In this document: piece by piece, positions 54,355 through 64,000 of the stretch
How the letters are laid out: the number at the start of each line of letters is the position of its first letter
How positions within the stretch are numbered: position 1 is the first letter of the stretch
Assembly (NCBI RefSeq): GCF_006715225.1
Contig: NZ_VFMU01000001.1
Span: 2,666,001 to 2,730,000, forward strand
Length of the DNA stretch: 64,000 nucleotides
Reading direction: 5' to 3'
Source: Arthrobacter sp. SLBN-112
GTDB lineage: Bacteria > Actinomycetota > Actinomycetes > Actinomycetales > Micrococcaceae
Program-made: the position numbers and the translations under genes
The notes under the pieces: model-generated
Database searches by the model: none
Told to the model about the DNA's origin: nothing
What the model saw: the letters and a program-made list of their open reading frames with translations, nothing else

Positions 54355-54803
54355 TTTCGCCTTCCCGCCATAAGCGGGTAGCCGCCGGCCGCCAGCCCTG
54401 CCCTGCGTTCAAAGATGTTGCCCGTTCCCGGATTTCCGGTACGCAGCACCGACCAGCCCGCGGCTGCGAGGTACAGCGGGATGAAGGGCAATCCCAGGCA
54501 CCATGCGTACTGGCTGCAGTGCCTTTCCTCGTGCCCCAGGAGCCCCGGCCGGGACAGCAGTTCCCCGGCCGTGCTGCGGCACAGCACCACGTTGCCAAGG
54601 GTGTAGGCGTGAGCGAACGGCAGCCGCCAGCGGTAGCCCGCGGCGATGATCAGTCCGCGCGGCCCCCGGCTGATCCGGGTCCGGGCGGCGAGGGCGACGG
54701 CGAGCCCGGCCAGGGTGCTCCCGTTCAGGAGGTTCGCTGCCCGCCTTAGTCGCTGGGCCGTCGTCGGGCGGTGAAAGGCACCCGCGCGCTGCCGCAAAGT
54801 CAT
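54351..54803 (-). CDS. Hypothetical membrane-associated protein with an HxxxH-type site
   Basis: A 150-residue protein with moderately hydrophobic stretches (TLAGLAVALAAR, LPFIPLYLAAAGWSVLR). The notable feature is LLGHEERHCSQYAWCLG, where His-Glu-x-x-His-x-x-Gln resembles the short metal-binding motif of small membrane-linked peptidase-like proteins that arrive next to the bilayer. Whether it is catalytic is unknown. It is translationally coupled to the SIMPL gene. I do not recognise a named family. Confidence 0.72.
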   Translation of the reverse strand: MTLRQRAGAFHRPTTAQRLRRAANLLNGSTLAGLAVALAARTRISRGPRGLIIAAGYRWRLPFAHAYTLGNVVLCRSTAGELLSRPGLLGHEERHCSQYAWCLGLPFIPLYLAAAGWSVLRTGNPGTGNIFERRAGLAAGGYPLMAGRRK

Positions 54804-55004
54804 GAGGCCATGGTAACCGGAGGGTTCAACTAGACTGGAGGGCAGTGGCCGCCGGTCCTGCCGGCGAGCCCTGACCTGGTCATTGAATGCACCTGACGTT
54901 CAGCGCATTCATCCATGACCTGCCGGCGACGGACGCGCCGGGCGGGAAACCGCCAACGGCTGCCCCGGCCGCCGGCAGCCACGACTCCTAGCTAAGAACA
55001 GTAG

Positions 55005-56066
<1,062 letters not shown>

Positions 56067-56068
56067 CA

Positions 56069-58612
56069 GTGCGTATCCCACTTTCCTGGCTGCGTGAATT
56101 CGCGGCCGTACCGGCCGAAGCATCGGCCGAAGATGTCATGGCCGAGCTGGTCAAGGTCGGTTTCGAGGAAGAAGCGGTCCACCGCCCCACGGACACGCTG
56201 AAGGGCCCCGTCGTGGTGGGGCAGGTGCTGAGCCTGGTCAAGGAGCCGCAGACCAACGGCAAGACCATCAACTGGTGCCAGGTCCGCGTTGTCCCCGAAG
56301 GGCAGGAGCAGACCCTCACCGGAGACGGGATTGACCCCTCCGGTGTCCAGGGCATCATCTGCGGCGCCCACAACTTCGTGGAGGGCGACAAGGTGGTGGT
56401 CACGCTTCCGGGCGCCGTGCTGCCCGGCGACTTCCACATCTCGGCCCGCAAGACCTACGGCCACCTGTCAGCCGGCATGATCGCCTCGGTCCGCGAACTG
56501 GGCATCGGCGAGGACCACGACGGCATCCTAGTGCTGTCCCGCATCGGGCTTGACCCGGAAGTGGGCACCGACGCCATGGAGCTTTTGGGGCTGTACGACC
56601 AGGCCGCGGAAATCAATGTCACCCCGGACCGCGGCTACGCCTTCTCCATCCGCGGCATGGCGCGGGAATACGCGCACGCCACCGGCACCGCCTTCACGGA
56701 TCCGGCCGGGAAGGTCAATGCACCCGCGGAGCTCTCCGGCGGCTACGGCGTGAAGCTCAACGACGACGCCCCCATCTACGGCAAGCCCGGCTGCGACCGT
56801 TTCGTGGCACGCACCGTTCGCGGCGTGGACGCCACCCGGCCCACCCCGCCGTGGATGGTGTCCCGGCTCCGGCTGGCAGGCATCCGCTCCATCTCACTGC
56901 CCGTGGACATCTCCAACTACGTCATGCTGGAGCTGGGCCAACCGACGCACTGCTACGACCAGGACAAGCTGTCCGGTGAGATCGTGGTGCGGCGCGCCTC
57001 GGCAGGCGAGAAGATCACCACCCTGGATGGCAAGGAACGCACCCTTGACGCCGAGGACCTGCTCATCACCGATGACTCCGGTGCGATCGGCATTGCGGGA
57101 GTCATGGGCGGCGCGGCCACCGAGGTGAGTGATTCGACGTCGAACGTCCTGGTGGAATCGGCACACTTTGACGAGGTGTCCATTGGGCGGTCCCGGCGCC
57201 GGCACAAGCTGCCGTCCGAGGCGTCCAAGCGTTTCGAGCGCGGGGTTGACTGGCAGGTGGCGGGCATCGCCGCCCAGCGCGTGGTGGACCTCCTGGTGGA
57301 ACTCGCCGGCGGCACCGCCGACGAAACGGGCACCGACGTGGGCGCGGCACCGGAGACCATCACCATTGGACTGCCCGCCGGCTTCGCCGCGGCCCGCATC
57401 GGCATCAACTTCACCGAGGAGCAGATTGTCACCTCCCTTGAGGACCTGGGCGCCGTCGTGGAGAAGAACGACGGCGGCTGGAGCGTTACGCCGCCCACGT
57501 GGCGCAGCGACCTGGAAACCAAGGAAGACCTGACCGAGGAAATCGCCCGGCTGGTGGGCTACGACAAGATCCCCGCCACCCTGCCGGTGGCCCCTCCGGG
57601 CCGCGGACTTACCCGGGTCCAGCAGCAGCGCCGGCGCCTGATCCAGTCCCTGGCTGATGCCGGCCTGACTGAGGTGCTGTCCTACCCGTTCGTGTCCAAG
57701 GCAGCCAACGACACCTTTGGTGCGGCCGAACAGGGTTCGGAACTGAGCGCGGTCAAGCTGGCCAACCCCATCAGCGAGGAGCAGGGTTTCCTGCGCACCT
57801 CCATCCTGCCCGGGCTGATCGAGGTGGCCAAGCGGAACCACTCGCGGGGCTTCCGCGATCTTGCCCTGTTCGAGTCCGGCCTGGTATTCCTGCCGGCCGG
57901 GACCGTGGGCACAGCTTCGATCCCGCCGCTGGGCGCCAAGCCTGACGCCGAGGTCCTCGATGCACTCTACGACGGCGTCCCGGACCAGCCGTTCCACGTG
58001 GCTGCCGTCCTCACCGGCCACGATTCCCCGGCCGCCGCGGGGCACACCCCCCGGCAGTGGGACTGGGCCGATGCGCTGGATGTTGCCCGCCTCGCCGGCG
58101 ACGTCCTCGGCGTCGACCTGGTGGTCAGCCAGGGCAGCCACCAGGCGTTCCATCCCGGCCGCACCGCCCGCCTGGCGCTGCGGACAGGGGAGACCGTTGG
58201 CTACGCGGGCGAACTGCACCCCAAGCTGCTGGCAGCTTCGGACATGCCTGCCCGTTCGGTGGCACTCGAACTCGACGCCGACACCCTGTTTGAGGCGGCA
58301 CCGGACGTGATCGTGGCCCGCCACATCTCCACGTACCCGGTAGCCACTCAGGACGTTGCACTCGTTGTCCCGGCCGGGGTGCCGGCGGACGAGGTCCTTG
58401 ATGCGCTGCGTGAAGGTGCCGGCGAGCTGCTGGAGGACGTGGCGCTGTTCGACGTCTACGCAGGCAAGGGGATCGAGGAAGGCAAGAAGTCGCTGGCCTT
58501 CGGCCTTCGGTTCCGGGCAGCCGACCGCACCCTCACCGCAGACGAAGCCTCGGCTGCGCGTGAGCAGGCAGTGGCGTTGGCCGCAGAACGCTTCGGAGCC
58601 GTCCAGCGCTAA
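56069..58612 (+). CDS. pheT: Phenylalanine--tRNA ligase beta subunit
   Basis: The 847-residue beta subunit starts (M)RIPLSWLREFAAVPA. An OB-fold tRNA-binding domain follows at about 40-155 (VVVGQVLSLVKEP, GIICGAHNFVEGDKVVVTLP). Then come the B5 domain, the B3/B4 editing domain (RGVDATRPTPPWMVSRLRLAG and neighbours), a class II-like core, and a C-terminal FDX-ACB domain (ISTYPVATQDVALVVPAGV, LFDVYAGKGIEEGKKSLAFG). GTG 56069 is chosen because the longer frame overlaps pheS. A strong terminator follows. Confidence 0.97.
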   Translation: MRIPLSWLREFAAVPAEASAEDVMAELVKVGFEEEAVHRPTDTLKGPVVVGQVLSLVKEPQTNGKTINWCQVRVVPEGQEQTLTGDGIDPSGVQGIICGAHNFVEGDKVVVTLPGAVLPGDFHISARKTYGHLSAGMIASVRELGIGEDHDGILVLSRIGLDPEVGTDAMELLGLYDQAAEINVTPDRGYAFSIRGMAREYAHATGTAFTDPAGKVNAPAELSGGYGVKLNDDAPIYGKPGCDRFVARTVRGVDATRPTPPWMVSRLRLAGIRSISLPVDISNYVMLELGQPTHCYDQDKLSGEIVVRRASAGEKITTLDGKERTLDAEDLLITDDSGAIGIAGVMGGAATEVSDSTSNVLVESAHFDEVSIGRSRRRHKLPSEASKRFERGVDWQVAGIAAQRVVDLLVELAGGTADETGTDVGAAPETITIGLPAGFAAARIGINFTEEQIVTSLEDLGAVVEKNDGGWSVTPPTWRSDLETKEDLTEEIARLVGYDKIPATLPVAPPGRGLTRVQQQRRRLIQSLADAGLTEVLSYPFVSKAANDTFGAAEQGSELSAVKLANPISEEQGFLRTSILPGLIEVAKRNHSRGFRDLALFESGLVFLPAGTVGTASIPPLGAKPDAEVLDALYDGVPDQPFHVAAVLTGHDSPAAAGHTPRQWDWADALDVARLAGDVLGVDLVVSQGSHQAFHPGRTARLALRTGETVGYAGELHPKLLAASDMPARSVALELDADTLFEAAPDVIVARHISTYPVATQDVALVVPAGVPADEVLDALREGAGELLEDVALFDVYAGKGIEEGKKSLAFGLRFRAADRTLTADEASAAREQAVALAAERFGAVQR

Positions 58613-58637
58613 GCAGGGCAATCTCCGGACGAAAGCA

Positions 58638-58679
58638 GTCCCCGCATCCCTTTGAATTGGGTGCGGGGACTTCTTCGTT
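58638..58679 (+). terminator. Intrinsic terminator of pheST
   Basis: GTCCCCGCATCC (58638-58649) pairs with GGGTGCGGGGAC (58659-58670), with one G-U pair, and is followed by TTCTTCGTT. Confidence 0.85.
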
Positions 58680-58721
58680 ACGGCGCCAACTGTTCGAACA
58701 TGCTGATGGCGCAGAAATTTC

Positions 58722-59360
58722 TTACTTCCTAAGTTTTTCGGCACGTTGACGGATTCCCTTGAGCATCCTTCGCTCCATAACGAACCAGCATGCATCGACC
58801 AGCGGCGCCAGAATCCAGAGGACGACCTTTGTGTAGATCCGGATGCGTACCCGGCTCACCAACCGTGTATTGTCCCCCTCCGGGTACAGCGCGAAACACC
58901 AACTGACGCGGCCGGAGACCGGTTCCAGTACCATGGCCCGTTCGGCGTCAAGGATCCTGACCGGCCAGTCCGGGCCCTTGCCCAGGGGAATCACGTCACC
59001 TGCCGCAAGCCCTTGGAACTCGGGAAGTATCCTGCCGGCGCTTGGGCCACTCAGGATACCGAAGGCCCGGTCCAGGACGTCGTAGCTGTACAGGCCACCG
59101 CGCCTGTCGCCCATTTGCACAAGCCATGGCCATATGCTGCCGGGACGGGCCTTGATGGACACGGCCCTGGTTGTCGTCACATACGGATCGTTCACGAACT
59201 CATCGCCTGGCATTGGGCGTTCTTCTTCGTCCTCGTTCGCTCCCCAGTGAAGGTGGAGCGGGCGGATGAACTGGTGATAGACAGCTACCGCGGCGAGGAT
59301 TGCCCCGGGAATGCGCAGGATTTTCGGGGGCAATTGAGCCGGCTGCCTGGGACTGTCCAT
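58722..59360 (-). CDS. SRPBCC-family protein, copy 2
   Basis: A 212-residue protein with one N-terminal hydrophobic segment (ILRIPGAILAAVAVYHQFI), then HLHWGANEDE and a START-like/SRPBCC fold (IKARPGSIWPWLVQMGDRRG, GLYSYDVLDRAFG, DVIPLGKGPDWPVRILDAER). It is clearly a paralog of the next gene upstream: both share PWLVQMG-x-RRGGLYSYD and end in a similar R-M-L-x-G-I-R helix. The ligand is unknown. GGAGAG precedes the ATG. The two are probably one operon. Confidence 0.87.
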   Translation of the reverse strand: MDSPRQPAQLPPKILRIPGAILAAVAVYHQFIRPLHLHWGANEDEEERPMPGDEFVNDPYVTTTRAVSIKARPGSIWPWLVQMGDRRGGLYSYDVLDRAFGILSGPSAGRILPEFQGLAAGDVIPLGKGPDWPVRILDAERAMVLEPVSGRVSWCFALYPEGDNTRLVSRVRIRIYTKVVLWILAPLVDACWFVMERRMLKGIRQRAEKLRK

Positions 59361-59436
59361 GATTGAGGACTCTCCATCCTGTGACTGGTATCCCTGGCGA
59401 CGTCAATGTACTTGCCCCGGGGTGCAGCCTGTTCCT

Positions 59437-60075
59437 TTAAGTGAGTCCCTCGGCCCGGCTCCTGATCCCGTGGAGCATGCGCAGGGACATGACGAAGCTG
59501 GCAACTTCCACGGTCTCTACCAGGAACCGTGCCCACCATTGCCGGTAGGCGTACCGCTCACGGACAACGAGTCGGGTGGTGTCGTTTGGCTTGGGTTGGA
59601 GGATGAAGGCCCAGGTGAAGTCGAAGGGGCCGGGTGCTGGACTCCGGGGGATGCGCAGGACGAGCGCTCTTTCCGGTTCAAGGAGCGCCACCTCCAGGTC
59701 CGAGGAGTCCGTGGGTGCCAGATGGACAGGGTCGCCCACTTTGATGTCCTGCCACTCAGGATGGATGCGGTCCGCGCTGTGGATATCCAGGCCGGCGAGG
59801 TTCTCCAGGAAATCGTAGCTGTAGAGTCCCCCTCGGCGCTGGCCCATCTGCACCAGCCACGGCCACACCCGTTCAGGCGGCGCATGGACGGTGACAGACC
59901 GCGTTGCCTGCAGGCCGGCGACAGTGATCAGGTCATCACCGGGCAGTTGCCCGCCCGCCTCCTCCCGGGTTGCACCCCAACGCAGTTGGAGGCGCCGGAA
60001 CGCAAACCAGCAGGCCGGAACACAGATAAGTGCTCCGGCGGCAGGAAGCCGGCGCAGGTTCCGTTGATGCATCAT
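59437..60075 (-). CDS. SRPBCC-family protein, copy 1
   Basis: A 212-residue paralog of the preceding entry and of identical length: hydrophobic start (LPAAGALICVPACWFAFRR), LQLRWGATREEAGG, PERVWPWLVQMGQRRGGLYS, DIKVGDPVHLAPTDSSDLEV and a C-terminal SLRMLHGIRSRAEGL. A membrane anchor with a cytoplasmic or periplasmic ligand-binding cup is likely. Tandem duplication followed by divergence explains the pair. The function is unknown. Confidence 0.87.
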   Translation of the reverse strand: MMHQRNLRRLPAAGALICVPACWFAFRRLQLRWGATREEAGGQLPGDDLITVAGLQATRSVTVHAPPERVWPWLVQMGQRRGGLYSYDFLENLAGLDIHSADRIHPEWQDIKVGDPVHLAPTDSSDLEVALLEPERALVLRIPRSPAPGPFDFTWAFILQPKPNDTTRLVVRERYAYRQWWARFLVETVEVASFVMSLRMLHGIRSRAEGLT

Positions 60076-60228
60076 TGGCCGAGTGTCCCACCCTGGGCGG
60101 CCTTTGGGTTGGGCCGAAAGCCCTGTTCCACCATCCCAGGGCCAGGGTGTGAGCGCCCCATGTACAACCGCCGCGCTCAGGCTGTGAACCGCCGCCGTGG
60201 CTACTTCACGTTCCCCAAGGACCAGGTG

Positions 60229-61194
60229 TCAGGGCACCAGGACGACCTTGCCCGTGGTCTTCCGGCCCTCCAGGTCGCGGTGCGCCTGGGCTGCCTGGCT
60301 CAACGGGTAGCGCGCGCCGATCCGGACCTTCAGGCTGCCGTCTGCGGCGGCGCCAAAGACCTCGTCCGAGCGCCAGCGCCGTTCCGCAGCATCCCGCAGG
60401 TGGTGTGCAATGGTGGGCCGGGTGAGGAACAGGGAGCCCCCGGCATTGAGCCGCTGCGGGTCAAAGGGCGGGACCGGCCCTGATGCCGCGCCAAAAAGCA
60501 CCAGCATGCCCCGGACGCGCAGCGCTGCAAGTGAACCATCGAACGTCTCTTTCCCCACGCCGTCGTACACCACGTCCACGCCGATGCCGCCCGTGATGTC
60601 CGTGACCCGCTTCGCGAAACCGTCGTAGCGCAGCACGTGGTCCGCGCCCGCCGCACGCGCAAGCTGATCCTTCTCATCGGTGGAAACCGTGGTGATCACT
60701 TCCGCGCCGCGGGCCTTGAGGAGCTGGATCATGAGCAGGCCCACACCGCCGGCCCCGGCGTGCAGCAGGACCCTGTGGCCTGGCTCCACCTTGAAAGTGG
60801 AGTTCATCAGGAAATGCGCCGTCATCCCCTGCAGGGGGAGGGCTGCGGCCGTGTAGACGTCCAGGCCTTTCGGTACCGGCAGCGCCGCCTCCTCGTCCAC
60901 CAGCGCGTAGTCCGCATAGCACTTGGTGCCCTCGGCCGTTGCAATCCGGTCGCCCACGACGAAAGCCGTCACTCCTTCGCCCACTGCCTCCACCGTCCCT
61001 GCGGCTTCCGTACCGGGGGTAAAGGGGTACTGCACTTTGTAGGTCCCGCTGCGCTTGTATGTGTCGATGAAATTGACGCCCGCCGCCTCCACTTTGAAGA
61101 GCACCTGACCCGGTCCGGGGACAGGGGTTTCAACCTCGGTGTAGTCAAGGACTTCCGGTCCGCCTGCCTGCCGTGCGACGATTGCGTGCGTCAT
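60229..61194 (-). CDS. Quinone oxidoreductase (medium-chain dehydrogenase/reductase family)
   Basis: A 321-residue zinc-independent MDR protein: VDYTEVETPVPGPGQVL near the start, GVNFIDTYKRSG, the nucleotide-binding region LLHAGAGGVGLLMIQLLKAR, VVYDGVGKETFDG and a C-terminal GKVVLVP. Such enzymes reduce quinones or enals with NADPH. Catalytic-zinc ligands are absent, as expected for the QOR subgroup. AAAGGAG lies 4 nt before ATG 61194. The frame extends upstream but without family residues. Confidence 0.94.
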   Translation of the reverse strand: MTHAIVARQAGGPEVLDYTEVETPVPGPGQVLFKVEAAGVNFIDTYKRSGTYKVQYPFTPGTEAAGTVEAVGEGVTAFVVGDRIATAEGTKCYADYALVDEEAALPVPKGLDVYTAAALPLQGMTAHFLMNSTFKVEPGHRVLLHAGAGGVGLLMIQLLKARGAEVITTVSTDEKDQLARAAGADHVLRYDGFAKRVTDITGGIGVDVVYDGVGKETFDGSLAALRVRGMLVLFGAASGPVPPFDPQRLNAGGSLFLTRPTIAHHLRDAAERRWRSDEVFGAAADGSLKVRIGARYPLSQAAQAHRDLEGRKTTGKVVLVP

Positions 61195-61304
61195 GGCTCT
61201 CCTTTCGCGGGTCCCGGCGTTTCCGGCCCCGGCTGCCGAAACCATCCTAGGGACACCGCAGCCCGGGGCGGCAAGTACAGAAGCAGCAGGGGCGCCAAGG
61301 ACAT

Positions 61305-63550
<2,246 letters not shown>

Positions 63551-63605
63551 GGGCTCCGCCAGCCATTGCCCGCCCAAGGCATAAACCGCTGTGGAAAGTG
63601 ACAAC

Positions 63606-64000
63606 ATGAACACCCAGACGCGTGAAACCACCAGCATGTCCGCTGCCCAGGACAAGGCGGCAACCCTGATCGAGGCGCTGCCCTGGATCCAGCGGTTCGC
63701 CGGCACCACCATGGTGGTCAAATACGGCGGCAACGCCATGGTCAACGACGAACTGCGCCGCGCCTTCGCCGAAGACATCGTCTTCCTCCACCATGTGGGC
63801 ATCCACCCCGTGGTGGTCCACGGCGGCGGCCCCCAGATCAACTCCATGCTGGGCCGGCTGGGCATTGAATCCGAGTTCAAGGGCGGCCTCCGCGTCACCA
63901 CCCCCGAAGCCATGGACGTGGTCCGCATGGTCCTCACCGGCCAGGTGGGACGCGAACTGGTGGGCCTGATCAACTCCCACGGACCCTACGCCGTCGGCAT
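63606..64000 (+). CDS. argB: Acetylglutamate kinase (partial, cut by the window end)
   Basis: ArgB phosphorylates N-acetylglutamate and is usually the arginine feedback point. The first 131 codons are visible: an N-terminal extension of about 35 residues, the start of the amino-acid-kinase fold [18 protein letters not shown], then [20 protein letters not shown] and [20 protein letters not shown]. The spacing to argJ (55 nt) and the conserved argC-argJ-argB order support it. A weak GGAAAG lies before ATG 63606. The C-terminal half lies outside. Confidence 0.95.
   Translation, partial: MNTQTRETTSMSAAQDKAATLIEALPWIQRFAGTTMVVKYGGNAMVNDELRRAFAEDIVFLHHVGIHPVVVHGGGPQINSMLGRLGIESEFKGGLRVTTPEAMDVVRMVLTGQVGRELVGLINSHGPYAVG

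Noticed and set aside
58692..58701. TGTTCGAACA palindrome resembling an SOS box
   Set aside because: The half-sites are joined directly and in the reverse order to the LexA operator, with no 4-nt spacer.

Overview
The window is chromosomal DNA of a high-GC Gram-positive bacterium, most likely Arthrobacter sensu lato or Pseudarthrobacter (Micrococcaceae, Actinomycetota). The pointers are strong GC bias at third codon positions, frequent GTG starts, the actinobacterial gene orders rpsO-pnp, DUF3046-recA-recX-miaB-miaA-dapF, lexA divergent from a LysM gene, and hisC-hisB-hisH-(small membrane ORF)-priA, and DUF222/HNH proteins. No phage, CRISPR array, tRNA or rRNA was recognised. The only intact mobile element is one IS30-family insertion sequence.

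Layout. 1-5 kb: ribF tail, rpsO, pnp, an M16 protease and a small predicted beta-barrel protein. 5-8.4 kb: a small alpha-beta barrel protein, a LuxR-type regulator and a frameshifted DUF222/HNH endonuclease gene. 8.5-14.5 kb: a molybdenum cofactor cluster (moaD and moaA leftward; a membrane-anchored sulfite-oxidase-fold enzyme, moeA, moaC, mogA/moaB and moaE rightward). 14.6-19.9 kb: dapB, two membrane proteins, an acyltransferase-like membrane protein, an SOS-controlled DUF222 fragment and dapA. 20-26.5 kb: rnj, ftsK, pgsA, cinA (C-terminal domain only) and clgR. 26.6-32.8 kb: marR, DUF3046, recA, recX, miaB, miaA and dapF. 32.7-39 kb: an rRNA methyltransferase-like gene, hflX with a long leader, a dinG-like helicase, lexA and a LysM cell-division-suppressor-like gene. 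39-45 kb: his genes, SseB and an MFS transporter. 45-46.3 kb: IS30 element. 46.4-50 kb: DUF1844, infC, rpmI, rplT and a SpoU methyltransferase. 50-54.8 kb: small membrane protein, MFS exporter, Nudix hydrolase, SOS-controlled radical SAM protein, SIMPL protein and a putative zinc-site protein. 55-58.6 kb: pheS and pheT. 58.7-61.2 kb: two SRPBCC paralogs and a quinone oxidoreductase. 61.3-64 kb: argC, argJ and argB, the last cut by the window end.

Two regulatory themes recur. Five matches to the actinobacterial LexA operator (TCGAAC-N4-GTTCGA) lie before recA, lexA, the LysM gene, the radical SAM gene and the DUF222 fragment, so the window carries a substantial local part of the SOS regulon. 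At least thirteen start codons follow a TANNNT -10 hexamer by 6-7 nt, which predicts leaderless mRNAs. The same geometry places a six-codon leaderless upstream ORF (MFLIFE) about 360 nt before hflX. That is the most interesting unexplained element here and a candidate for ribosome-sensing control of a ribosome-rescue GTPase. No wholly new multi-gene system was evident.
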